In this document: positions 49,784-62,234 of the stretch, piece after piece | How the letters are laid out: each line of letters opens with the position of its first letter | Numbering within the stretch: position 1 is the first letter of the stretch | Assembly (NCBI GenBank): GCA_905250125.1 | Contig: CAJNOL010000655.1 | Location: forward strand, 2,348 to 66,347 | DNA length: 64,000 nucleotides | Direction: 5' to 3' | Source of the DNA: Rotaria sordida | Lineage: Eukaryota > Rotifera > Eurotatoria > Philodinida > Philodinidae | Notes under the pieces: model-generated | What the model was told of the DNA's origin: nothing | The model's input: the letters and a program-made list of their open reading frames with translations, nothing else | Databases searched by the model: none | Translations under genes and position numbers: made by a program

Positions 49784-50341
49784 GCTTTATTTTACTTTTC
49801 TTTTATCATAAAAATTTTCTTTTCCTTCTTATTGTATTATTTATGTCAGATTAAATTAAATTAATCTTATTTGTATTTTTTTGTTTTAGATTAATATTTT
49901 AATTAAGAATAATATAAGAAAAACAAAAATAAAAACAGTTGATTTCTTTGTGGTAAGTTGAACTCTAATGATTCAAAGATTTAATATTGTATTAAAAACT
50001 AAAAAATTTCAAAATGACTTATGAAATGAAATGTATTTTAAGACTAAAAATATATCCGATTACGAAAAACTTTTACTTTGACATAAGACCTTTGTTTATG
50101 TATGATTTTAATCAAGGATAAATCTAAGTGTATCTAAGAAAAGATTTGATAATCACAATATTCATAGAAAAAGAAAGATAAATATAATGTATATTTATAT
50201 ATGATCAACTCTTTATAAAAGAATGGTTTTTACTGGTAATCCTTCATATCCTTGAATAATTTATTGTTTTGTTACTTATCCCGCAAGTACATTTAAAACC
50301 TTTCCTTCTTTTTTGTTTCTAGTATTAATAATAAATTTTTT
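49784..50341. other. Intergenic between KXD1 and the RING gene
   Basis: AT-rich. A TTTGTTTCTAG acceptor-like site ends at 50322, 19 nt before the next ATG. Nothing else seen. Confidence 0.5.
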
Positions 50342-50893
50342 ATGGCTACTGCATCAAATTTTGATGATCTTCTTCAATGTCCCATATGTTTGGATATATT
50401 ACATGATCCAAAAGTTCTCGATTGTCAACATACATTTTGTGCTAATTGTTTAAAAGTACATCATGAATCATCGTCACGTCGATTAGGGTCTTCAAATAGT
50501 ATTGTTTGTAAGTTTTTTTTTCTATTTCTTCTTTTTTCCTGAAATCATTTATTTTCTTCTAATTACTTTTTTTTTCTTTTGAACTATAAAAAAAAAACAA
50601 TAGGTCCTACATGTCGCGTACCATCAAATTTAATACATAATTCAATTGATAGTCTTCCGGGAAATTATATTGTACGTGATATAATCGAACGACAATATGG
50701 TACTATAACACCCGATCGCCCACCTGGTTATGCACAACAAATTCAAGATCGTATACAACGAATGAAAAAAGAAGATACTGAATCTGATTTTGCACGATAT
50801 TTAAAACCAGCAGCTGCTGCTCTACTTGGTGTCCTTGGTGGTTTACTTTTAGCTAAAGGTGTAAAAAAAATGTGTGACAAAGATGAAAAATAA
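50342..50893 (+). CDS. RING-finger protein with C-terminal hydrophobic anchor
   Basis: Two exons, 50342-50507 and 50604-50893, encode 151 residues. A C3HC4 RING spans about 13-59: CPIC at 13-16, C28-x-H30, C33-x2-C36 and, across the intron, CPTC at 56-59. It is closest to the TRIM/RNF-type RING (LDILHDPKVLDCQHTFC). The middle (NSIDSLPGNYIVRDIIERQYG) resembles the NHL/TRIM-linked segment after such RINGs. The C-terminus has a short hydrophobic stretch, AAAALLGVLGGLLLAKGV (about 126-143), followed by KKMCDKDEK, suggesting a tail-anchored membrane E3 ubiquitin ligase. This is inferred from the two features; I cannot name an orthologue. No B-box, coiled coil or NHL repeats are present, so it is much shorter than TRIM proteins. 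Confidence 0.85.
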
Positions 50894-53019
50894 AGAAAAA
50901 AAAAGACGCTAATTGACCTAATTTATTCTTGCTTTTGCTCTTGTCTTCTTATGATTTAAAAATAATAAAATGAAAATTTAATTTATCATCGAAACTAAAT
51001 AGTTAAAATGTTTTAATACGTTGTCAATTATTATAAATATTTTTGTTTGAAAGGAAGACAAACTCTTAATCTTGAATGTTTTTATTTATTCAAAAAAAAA
51101 AAAAAAAAAAGATTAAAAAATATGAAATTTGTTTTTGCATGTAAAAGTAATTTTATTGACATGACAAATTTCATGTACAAGATTATGATGAAATTAATAA
51201 GAAAATACTCGAAAATTTTACGGATTTAAAAAGACTAATATAGTCACATATAAGTATTTGCATAGATATACTATGAAACAGTACAGCAATCGAATGATCT
51301 TTCAATATTAATGGTTAACTTAGACCATGACAGTACTCAAAAATTTTTATTCGATTCATTGTTCATATAGATATGAATATTTTATGTTTAATTGTACTTT
51401 ACATATAAAGAGATTCTTTAAGTATAGACGACATTGTTTTAAATTTGAATCAGTATATTTAGATCGAAATCTAACTATGACAAAAATTATATGTTAGTTA
51501 CAATCATTATTTGTACTTAATCATATTTAATAATGTTGCAATTATTATTATGTTCAAGGGTACTCAATAATATACTTATAGCAAGAATTATTATGAGCAA
51601 AAAAAACTAATAATAATAATAAATAATTCTATTTTACAATAAATTATGAAAAGCAGTTAGTTTATTGAAAAACTAATTGAAATTTTTCTTGTTCAATGTC
51701 AACATATTTCGAAGTGCCTTTTTTTTATTTTTATTGTCAATAGTTGATCATAAGAATTCATCGGAATGTAGAAAAGAACAATATAATTATTACACAATCG
51801 ATACTATAAAAAAATATCCTTGAAATAGTAAATTAAAACTTGAAATATCAATATCATAGCCTTGAAAGAAGAAAAATCGAATTTCTTTCTTTTTTTTTGT
51901 TTCACCTGAATATTTTAAACGTAATCGAATCGACTTGTCCTTCTTAACATTTTATTCAATTCTCATGATGACAACATATAAATGTTTTCATTTTATTGAA
52001 AAAAAAAAATGAATAAAACTTTCTTTTTTTTTTTTTCTTTTTCATTTTTTTTCTAGACTATGCAATATTTAATATCCAATGGACTCATTTTTATTATATA
52101 GATGTTAATGACATTCTATCAGCAAACTTTTTATTATTAACTTCCCCCATTGGAGAATTATAAACTAGATTATTTTTTGCATTTTCATCTAACGAAAAAA
52201 AGAAGAAGAATAATGATATATTTATGAACAAAATATTCAAATAGTATGATAGAAATATTATACATTTCCAATTCATTTTAATAATGACATGATTCTGTGT
52301 GGAAATTATCATTCTATTGACAGGTAAGCAACAGATGGTAATCAGCAATTCTCTTTCGTGCATAGAAATCATTGTACTAATAGTCTTTAGTCTATTTGCT
52401 CATTTTAATATAACCACAAAAGTCATTTAACTCTCACTTTTTTCTTTTTTTAATCCATACTATAGTAGTTCTGTGTACTATAATTCTTTCTTTTCGTTTT
52501 ATATACGTACCGATCAACACTAAATGAGGTTTCTTTAACAAACAACACATACATACACATCGAAGTGTGTCTGCAATTGCAAATCTAATCATGAAAGAAC
52601 AGAAGAGAGGTAGAGAAAGAGAGAGAGAGAGAAAAAAATTGTCGCGACGATGTGCTGTTGCACACAAGTTGAGTTCAAATCATATTCTCGTTTGTTCTTC
52701 TTTTTTCTCTTGCTATAATATGTTGTACTGTTGTTCAGCGAGAGTGAAGGAGAAAGGCACAAAAAAAAGTCTACATATGTGCACGATAGTTCAGGAAAAA
52801 AAAAAGATTGCTCACTCATTCAATATGAGGTGACAATATGTCAGCATATGTATATGTGCAATTCAGCGTCGATTAACTTAAGTATAAACGAGCACAGCAC
52901 GAGAGAAATGTGTCCATTACTAAAATGAAACTCGTAAAAAAAAAATGAGCAATAACATTTTCAAATCCTTTTTCTTTCTTTTCTTTGCTTGTCCTTTATA
53001 GATATTCTTCTAAAATACA
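50894..53019. other. Intergenic, nothing recognised
   Basis: AT-rich with A/T homopolymers near 51090-51111 and 52025-52052, and a (GA)n tract near 52610-52640. A TCCTTTATAG acceptor-like site ends at 53001. Short frames on both strands at 52400-52930 arise from simple sequence. Confidence 0.5.
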
Positions 53020-53914
53020 ATGTCTTTGGATGCACGTGATAAAATAATTATAACAATAATATTAAGTATTGTTGGTCTTATATGTATGTTATTAATTATT
53101 TGTTTTATAATTTGGTTTATTATTCGTTATTATCGTTTGAAAACTAAACGTATGAATTCAAATGAAGAAAATAATTCACCTCCTATATCATCATATCATC
53201 GACAACAATATCAACGTACACAAAGATTTCCTTCAATTAAATTAAATCATAATAATAATAATATCATTAATAAGAAAAGAAAAAGAAAGAAAAGAAGATT
53301 TAATACAAATGATTCAGCTTTGACATTATCATTTGATCCGCCACATTTAATTAATCAAAATGTAAAAAATTTAGATAAATTACTTACTAGTGAATCAACA
53401 TTAACAGCTAATTCATGGCATTATGAAGAAACCTTACCAAAAAAGCATTGGTAAAAATACATAAATTATTATTTTAAACAAAAGAATTTTTTTTTCCCCT
53501 ATAAAAATAGTATTTTTTGTTTTTAGTTATTATAAAAATCCCTCAAATGAACCTGTTTATGCTTCATCATCAACTGTATTAACAACAGTTTCAAATTTAA
53601 CAGGTACTCATGAAAATCTAAATAATGTACACTATCGTTTTCTAAATGAACTTGATCATGTATTACGTTTAAAACAAGAAGAACGTCGAAAACATTCATT
53701 AAAATATACTCAAAGTTGTCGTCAAACAACCGATTTATTACCATTTGATTATTATCGTTCAATATCACCACCATCAACAATAATCGAAACAAATTCAAGT
53801 AATCAGAATTCACTTGAACCTATATATATTCGTACAAATAAATTTTCAAATTTAACGTTAATACGTAAAGCTCGATTAGCACAATTACGAGATGATACAG
53901 CTATTTTATATTAA
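53020..53914 (+). CDS. Single-pass membrane protein, unrecognised
   Basis: Two exons, 53020-53450 and 53527-53914, encode 272 residues. The N-terminus MSLDARDK is followed by one membrane span at about residues 9-34 (IIITIILSIVGLICMLLIIC and on). Next come basic residues (RYYRLKTKR), predicting the N-terminus outside and a long cytoplasmic tail. The tail has a basic patch (NKKRKRKKRRF), Ser/Thr/Asn-rich stretches, several Tyr-containing short motifs (YYKNP, EPVYAS, FDYYRS, EPIYIR) and a helical, charged end (LTLIRKARLAQLRDD). The tyrosine motifs could be trafficking or SH2-type sites, but that is speculation. I cannot assign a family. Confidence 0.75.
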
Positions 53915-55854
53915 ATACATAATACAAAACAATTTTCAAATTTATTCTTCTTTCTTTTTTTTTTCTTTTTTTTTTAAATTATTTTGTTTAAATTTTTAAA
54001 TACAATTTTTTATCTCATCTATGACAATAAATAAATAAATATATATATATATATATATAAATATTAAGAAATCTATTTCAATGAAATTTTCTTAATTGTT
54101 GTCCTTGGATAAAGCAAAGTATTAAATGACAAATTACATGTATTTTCTCATGTTTGCTTTTTTTTCATTGTTATATATCGATATATGTGTGTACATTCTT
54201 GTTAAACAGATTATATTGCTATAATTAAATGAAAATTTTCATCAATTCGAAATATATAATTTTTATAGTTAAATATGTTTAATAGTGTCAAATCGGAAGG
54301 ATTGAATTCAATTATTAAAGACATTTTTTTGTTTTAGATATTTTGATATTATCTCATGTGTATGTGTTGCCGTGAATATCTGATATTTAATTATTGAATA
54401 GATTGGACATATATGCAGATATTGTAATCAATGATATTTTATCGTATATTTGAGTTAATTTTACCTTGAAAAAGAGTATTAGCAGTCTCTTCAATAGACC
54501 ATTTATTGATTCAATTGATCAGGTTAAGTAGTTTATAACTTGTATACATAGTGAATCAACTTCGTGTGTTGCTCGTTTTTTTTTTATATATATATTTTAT
54601 GTATTTATTCAGATAGGTATATATTTCTTTTAATCTAGTTCTGTCGTCGAATATTTGTTAATTCAAAGAAATTTAGTTGTATTCATTGTTTTTTAAAAAA
54701 CGATGCAATCAAAATTATTAATCTATCAAAAACCTTTTCAAAAGTAGAAAAATTATATCGATATTACATCATTAGACAAAAATTTCGATTATTTTCTTCT
54801 GATAAAATAAATTCATTTCTATTCTTTTATATTGTCATATATTTTAATCTTACATTTGAATTTTTTGATTACATCTCGATTGTAAATATTTCTTTTTTTT
54901 TTTTTGGCCAATTAAAGAAAAACAATATAATGAAAGTTAATTGAATATTTAACTTGTCTTTTGGTTCATAAACAAAATCAATCTTGTCAGTTGATATATC
55001 GATATAATTAAGAGAAAATTGAAATTTATCTCTCGAATAAAACATTAATCTAATTTATGTATACAAATCTATATTTTAGTCCTATTTCATTTTTACTCGA
55101 AAAATAATATTATTCCATTATTTCCACATGGTACAACAATTGTAGATAAGTTATATCATAAGTTATGACAATTGATATTTCCATTCCATTTATTTTACTT
55201 GATTGCTGTCACTTGAAATACTTTCGATAGGACTAAATGTTAACAAAAAAAAAAATGACCTAGACGACACATGACATCAAATCAGAAGTGCAGAATTTGA
55301 TGGTAGAATAAAAAATTTCACTTGCTATCAAAATCAAAGGACAAGTTGAATTCTCAAATGAAAAAATTTTTCTACAGCCAATCATTTTCTAAAATTTCCA
55401 CAAACTTAAAACATTTTCTTCAACACCTGTTAGTACATACTGATAGATTCTTAATATCTCTATCAAACACTAGACTAACTTGAAATCGTTACTATTAAAT
55501 CAAGATTCAGTATAATTCTTACTTAAATTTTACTTATTTCTAAAATTAAATTGAACTATTAATATTTATAATGGTATGAGTGAATGATAAAACTATCTAT
55601 ATTTTAAATGTGAATCATTTAAACAGATAAATGGTATATTTCTCAATTGAATACTAATCGTTCATTTTTTTGAAGCTTAACAATGAATGTTCTTGTCATT
55701 TGAAAGTTTTACAATGAATTGTAAAATATAATAATCCATAAATTGTACAATATTCACCTTGAAATTTAACCTAACAATGTTATTCATATTCTTGATATAT
55801 TAAAATCGTTAAATATCTGTAGTGACTATTTGCTTTGGATTAATAAAACCGACG
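53915..55854. other. Intergenic, nothing recognised
   Basis: AT-rich, with an (AT)n tract near 54038-54060. No supported gene. Confidence 0.5.
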
Positions 55855-56417
55855 AGAAAACTTCTTTAGATGGCAAATCACTTTTTGTCTGAGACGACGT
55901 TCATTTGATGAGTAATAGACCAGTCTAGAATAGTTTGGTTTTCTAAGTCTTTTTTCTTGAGATATCAAAATTTTACTCAGGTTTTTCAACAAAAAGCTAT
56001 GGTCACATTAAAAAATTTGACTTTCAACTTCAAACTTTGCACGAACAAAGTTCTTAATGGGAGTAGGTGATTGTGCAATTAATATTTCCTTTCTGAAGAT
56101 GCAAATATATGAACAAAATTTGTCTTTACACATGAGAGAATTTCAAATATTCAATATCTTTGAATAGAAAATACTAGGAAAGTTACAACTTGCTCGATGA
56201 GCTAATCTTATTGACAACTTTGTTCGTGGAAAGTTTGAAGCTGAAAGTCGATTTTTCGCGTAATCATAGCTTTTTGTTGGAAAATCTGAGTAAAATTTTG
56301 ATATCTCAAGAATGAAGGCACGAAAAATCAAACCGTTCTTTTGACTTTTATAGTATTCATCAAATAATCATCGTTTCGGTCGATAAACGATTTAACACCT
56401 AGGAGTTGTTCTTTCTT
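55855..56417. repeat. Foldback family B, copy 2
   Basis: Same family as 17210-17788. Arms start TTCATTTGATGAGTAAT (55900) and end with ATTCATCAAATAATCA (56355). Shared inner blocks include AACTTTGCACGAACAAAG at about 56032 and its complement near 56220, and AAATTTTACT near 55969. The two genomic copies differ at many positions, so they are not recent duplicates. Confidence 0.85.
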
Positions 56418-57204
56418 TTTTTCATATTGTAAAATAAATATTTATGATATTTGAATGTTTAAAAATGATCATATGTTTGATGTAATTCTTCTAAGAAGAA
56501 GAGAACAAAAATTTGCTATGATCAAACAAATAATATATTTAATATTTATTTAGCTCGACATAGACATTTAGTTAATTCATCATTTCTCCCAATTAGAAAC
56601 GATCGAATCACTTGTCAACATAAGTCTATGTTTGATTGTAAAACATGTCAAGTCATAATCTTTCATAATATCTCAATATATATAAATGAAAAAGATCATT
56701 GATATATGTAGAACAAAAGAACAATCAACATTTTCATAATATTTAATTAAGCACGTTTTATAATAAATGAAAATGAAGATAAAAAATAAAACTGTATGTG
56801 TTAATATCAAAAAAGTAAGAATCAAGTCATGTTATTCAACGTTTTTGTTTTGTTTTTTTTTTCTTTTTGTTATTCACAATTACTTATCGACCGACAATAA
56901 AGTAAGATATTTATTTAGAGCTTTATACTGTTCGCCTTAAACGAACGAACTCTCTGTTATCTAATGCGAAAAAAAAAGAAGAGAGAAAGAAAAAAGAAAT
57001 ACAAGTAAAAAAACATTGATGACAATGACCAACGAACATACACATACTTATATCGACAATGAAGATGGAAAATCGAATCTTTAGAAATAAAAAATTTTTC
57101 AAAGATATTTCTATGTATCTATAACAAATAAATAAGTAGATATTTTAGAATTTTAATAAAAGATAATTGTTATTTTTCTTCTTGATATTAGAATATAAAT
57201 AATA
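56418..57204. other. Upstream region of HGSNAT
   Basis: AT-rich. A GATATTAG acceptor-like site ends at 57191, 13 nt before the ATG. Nothing else recognised. Confidence 0.45.
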
Positions 57205-60200
57205 ATGTTTACAAAATTCATTCTTATATCTATTATACAATTATATATTATTCAAACAATATTTTGTGTTTATTTTGGTCATGAAGTTGGCCGTACATCC
57301 ATGGATTCAACACATTATGATCGTCGAATTGTACAACAACAATGTCCAATTAATAATCAAATAAAAGAATCACATCAAACTAAATATTTTGTTAATTTTA
57401 AATCTTTACCATCATCATCATCATCAACAATAAATAATAATAACAGTAATTTAATATTAATTCATGGACAATTCATAAGTAATTATGAAGAAGATCAACT
57501 GATAACAAGAGCTTCTTCAAGTCCAATTGATGTTAATAATACAGTTCCATTAAGTTTGGATCAAGCTACGATTGATGTGATTGTTGATAAACAAGTAAGA
57601 TTTATTTTACATTAAAAATTAATATAATATTTCTGCTAGAAACAAAAAAAAAATTGAAATATTTAATTTGATAGTTAAATTTTGAAATATATGATTTGTT
57701 CAATTTAAATGAATTACATAGTTTCGATTGAAGAGCTATTAAAAAATTCATATCATTTACTTTTTTTCTTTATATTGAATTTTGTTTCAATATTAATTTA
57801 TCTTTAATCCTGTTATATATTTCGTTTGTATGACCTAGATTGACGTACTGAAAAAGATCCTTTCATAACCTATAACATTTAATATTTGTTGAATATATCG
57901 TAACTTAATCCAAGGTATTATTCGATTAACAAATAGCGAGATATGAATATAGATTAGAAAGTTTTTCTCACATACAGGATGGGTCATAAAGAACTTAACC
58001 TGTTATAAAAGAAATAATTTGTATACTGATAACATTCAATTCTCAAACTAATATCTATTATAATAAATCGAGCTAAGAAAAAATTGATTTCATTTTAAAA
58101 ACATTCCATTGTAGATGGAGACAAAAAAAGAAAAGAAATTTATTAAAAATGAACTGTCTTCTAAAATTCTAATATTGTCTTTTTAATTAAAAGGAAAATT
58201 ATTTCTATTCTATAGATCATTGGTAATCTATCAGTATATGTTCAAGTTATCGAATGTATTGATTGTCCTTATAAAATAATTGCACAAGATTTATCATCAA
58301 ATAAAATACTTAATTTAACTGTAAATACAAAATATAATTATCGTATTCGTATAGAATTAAATAATACATTATTCTGTATCGAAACTCTAAGTTTATATGA
58401 ACATGGTCATTATATTCTTAATGTAAAAATTTCCTTATCTTCATCAACAAATTCAAGTTCAAATTCTGATCTTATATGTACATTAATAACACGACATTCA
58501 CCAAATAATATTTATATACCATTAATTATTGGTGGTATTATATTATTAATATTATTTATAGCTTGTATAGTTGCACAAAAAATAAAATTTCGTGAACGTT
58601 TGATAATACTTAAAAATCGATTTTTTAAAAGTGTACCACCACCACAAGAAACACCACATTCATATGATTTACAAGCACGTACATCAGCAACAGCAACTGA
58701 TCCAATTAATGCGACAAATGGAAATTCAACTCTAACAAAATTACCACCGATACCTAAAATATCAAATGTTGCTGTACCTAAATCAAAACGTTTATTAAGT
58801 CTTGATGGATTTCGTGGTTTTGGTAAATGAACAAAAAAACAGAGCATTTTACAAAAAAAATATACCTTTGTTTTTTCGACTTTTTTTTTTTAGCTTTAGT
58901 AGCAATGATATTTATTAATTATGGTGGTGGTGGATATGCACAATTTGAACATGCACCATGGCATGGCATAACAGTTGCTGATATTGTGTTTCCATTTTTT
59001 GTTTGGATGTTAGGAACATCATTAGTATTTTCATTAAAAAATTCTATTGATAAAGGTGTTTCAAAACGAACATTACTTAAAAAAGTAGCCATACGAACAA
59101 TTAAATTATTTGTAAGTTTTATGACTTAATAAAATAAAATAAAAAATAATAATAAACGATTCACTTTTTTTTTTCAGGCAATTGGTTTTATACTTAATAC
59201 ACGTTTTAAAGTTGATCTTACAGTAGTACGTATTCTTGGTGTTCTACCACGTTTTGCTATTGTTTATGGTGTTGTTGCAACAATCGAAGTACTTTGTTCA
59301 CAATCAAAACAATATTTATCATCAACTAATAATCTTACATCAACAACAACAACAACAGTTAAATTAGGAACAAAAAAACGTTTAACTACACTTTTCTGTG
59401 ATATAATAAATTTTCCTCTTCAATGGTTAATTAATATTGCTTTAATTACTATTTGGATGCTTATTATTTATTTAGTACCATTTGAAGATTGTCCAGCTGG
59501 ATATTTAGGTCCTGGTAAGTGAATTCTAATGTTTCTGTTTTTTTTTTTACATATAAATTATTTTCTTAGGTGGATTACATGAAAATGGTAAATATGAAAA
59601 TTGTACGGGTGGAATAACTGGTTATATTGATCGAGTTATTTTTACTAATAAACATCTTTTTAATTTTCCAACATGTCTAACTGCTTATGGTAGAAACAAA
59701 ATTTTTTGTTCGAAGAATATATAAAAAAAAATAAGTTTTTTGTTTTAATGTAGAATGTAAACCACCATTTGATCCAGAGAATTTATTTGGTTCTATTCCA
59801 ACAATGTTTTTAGCTTATTTGGGCATTCAGGCTGGACGAATTCTTGGTTTGATTTGTTTTCTTTTGTTGAAGTATAGAGATAGAGATTTAGATCTTTCAC
59901 AGATACCTTAGCAACGTTCTTCCTCTTCGTCACAGACGTTGTTGATATGCGATTAAAGATTGTATATGAATAACGGTCTCTCATTCTAATACATGAAGTA
60001 TTTCCTGATTGTATTTCTATAGGATTAAGTAAAAATGTGATGAAGAAAGATTAACGAGAACAGCTACATCGTATTTCACATTTTAATTCTACAGCAATTG
60101 CGCTAACAGCTTTTTTCTTTTTTATTGAATTTTAATATTTTCTTTAGTTATGCATCAATCTCATGCTGATCGTCTTATTCGTCTTTTTACTTGGGGCATT

Positions 60201-60624
60201 ATAAGTATAGCTATTGGTGTTGGTTTAACTGCAGGTACACTTGATGGTGGACCAATGCCATTGAATAAAAATCTTTGGACATTATCATTTTCATTATTTA
60301 CTGGTACGAAAGAAGAAAAAAAGAGACTTTTTCTTTTTTTGCAATCGTTATTTATTTCTAGGTGGTTTGTCATTTGTTGGATTTTCTTTGATGTATATTA
60401 TTATTGATATGTTTAAATGGTGGGATGCAACACCATTTCAATATCCAGGAAGTAATTCAATACTTATTTATATATTACATCTTGTTTTTGCAACTTATTT
60501 TCCTGTACAATGGATTGTTGTTAATACACATGCGGCACATCTTGCTATGGGTTTATGGGGATGTGTTTTTTGGATTATTGTTGCATATATTTTGTTTAAA
60601 AAACGAATTTTTTTAGTGCTTTAA
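57205..60624 (+). CDS. HGSNAT: Heparan-alpha-glucosaminide N-acetyltransferase
   Basis: Eight exons, 57205-57594, 58216-58822, 58894-59111, 59178-59514, 59570-59689, 59754-59846, 60148-60303 and 60362-60624, total 2184 nt or 727 residues (human 635-663). A signal-peptide-like start (MFTKFILISIIQLYIIQTIF) precedes a Ser/Asn-rich luminal domain. The first membrane span is at about 226-248 (IPLIIGGIILLILFIACIVA). The signature SLDGFRGFALVAMIFINYGG is followed by HAPWHG, with H352 in the position of the human active-site His269. Further spans include DIVFPFFVWMLGTSLVF and a C-terminal NSILIYILHLVFATYFP with IVAYILFKKRIF. The enzyme moves acetyl groups from cytosolic acetyl-CoA across the lysosomal membrane onto terminal glucosamine of heparan sulfate. 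Mammalian HGSNAT is cleaved into two chains; whether that happens here is unknown. Confidence 0.93.
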
Positions 60625-62234
60625 AGCATAGAAAAAATGACGATTTAGAAAGGAATTTATTTATAAAAAATAAAATTTTTGTGTTGAATATTCAATGATG
60701 TTTTGATTTTTTTTTGCTTTTGTGACTTTGTCTTTTATTCTTTTTTTCGCTTCATTTTAGAATCTCTATTATGTGTGTTTTTTTGGTTCCATTATCTTTA
60801 TTCGAATAAATTGATCGAATAGTTACTTAATTTAATTTTAAAAATTGTTTAATATTTAAAAATCGTTTTTTTTATACACTGATGGAATCTAATCAATAGA
60901 CAATAAAAGCATTGAATATCTCCAGGCTGCGTTTTTAATCGATCGAGCCGTTCTTTTTTTTTTCTCAATGATTGAGTATTTATTCAAGTTTTTTATTCAT
61001 ACGAAAACTATCAAACAGATACTGTTTAAGGTGATACATTCGAAATCTTCAGCATCTATACCACCTTAGAAATGTAGACTAGTGAGATCAGCCCAGTCTT
61101 GTTCGCTTGATCAGAAGAAGAGTTATGATTGATGATAGCTCGTTTTACTACGAGTTCTAAAAATCAAAAAGTACAAGAATTTACGATCTAATTAGTATAT
61201 CATTATGTAAATATCCGCAGCTTGAAACTCGCTGAAATTTATAGTGTAAATAGCTGCTCCACATGACTACATAATGACAAATTCGCCAGGCCATAAGCTT
61301 TTTCCCTTCTTCGATTATTGGATTCATACTGAAAAGGGTTGCCATAGATCATAATCCTTCTTCAATTCAAACAAATGGAGTCGAACTAGTTACACTGACT
61401 TATATTTCTTAGATAGTATATATGTTAAAAATTTCAGATATGTAACCTTAAGAACACCTGAGGTCGCAGTGTGAAATATTTTTGGTTAATAGTGTATTTC
61501 TTTATGAAGTTCAATAGTATTCGTTGACGGTTTCCTTCTGAATAAAAAAATTGCGCGAGTCCTCTATCACCGAGAAAAAAAATTCAGTCCGATTGATTAA
61601 ACCAGACTGGAGATATTTGAATATTTTTACCGTCTAGTTATTTATGGATCGTCCTGTGTAATCTGAATTCAACGATACTAAAAATGAAGATGAAGATAAA
61701 TACATGGAAGTATCGTCGGATGCCTAATCTTTCATAAAAGACATCAATTTTTTATTGGGCACTTCCTTTTTTTGCCAAAATTTTCTATCATCATCAGCTT
61801 GAAAAATGTGCTGTTTTCACAAAAAAGCAGATTGTTTTTTGGTCATATAACCTAGAATTCTCTGTAGACCCTTATTCTATATATTTAATTTTTATTTTGT
61901 TTGAAAAAGCAAATCAAGATGTAGAACATGGCGGAGTTTCTTTTTTTTTTTTTCAATTGAACTTTTTTTACGATTATATAGAAAAGCACTTTTATAATTA
62001 GTGCGCTATTTTTTGAGCCATTGAACTTCTCATCCTTTTTCTCCAATTAAAAAGTAAGAATTAATATTACACAAAATTACATTACAAAAAAGAAACAACA
62101 CTTCTATTTTGACTCCTATTTGTTAACAACGATATTCTTTTTCTTTTGCTTTATTTTTAAAATATCATAAAGTTACAACAAATTGACAAAAAAGCAAATA
62201 TTAAAATAAAAGACAAAATAAAATTTTTATATTT
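60625..62234. other. Convergent intergenic region
   Basis: It lies between the 3' ends of HGSNAT (+) and the polycystin gene (-). AATAAA-type signals lie near 60669 and 60804. A foldback is at 61075-61405; the rest is AT-rich and unrecognised. Confidence 0.5.
61075..61405. repeat. Degenerate foldback element
   Basis: The centre is near 61240. GAAGAAGAGTTATGAT at about 61122 is matched in reverse by ATCATAATCCTTCTTC at about 61347. TATCATTATGTA near 61197 is matched by TACATAATGACA near 61269. Arms are strongly diverged, so this is an old copy. Confidence 0.6.
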
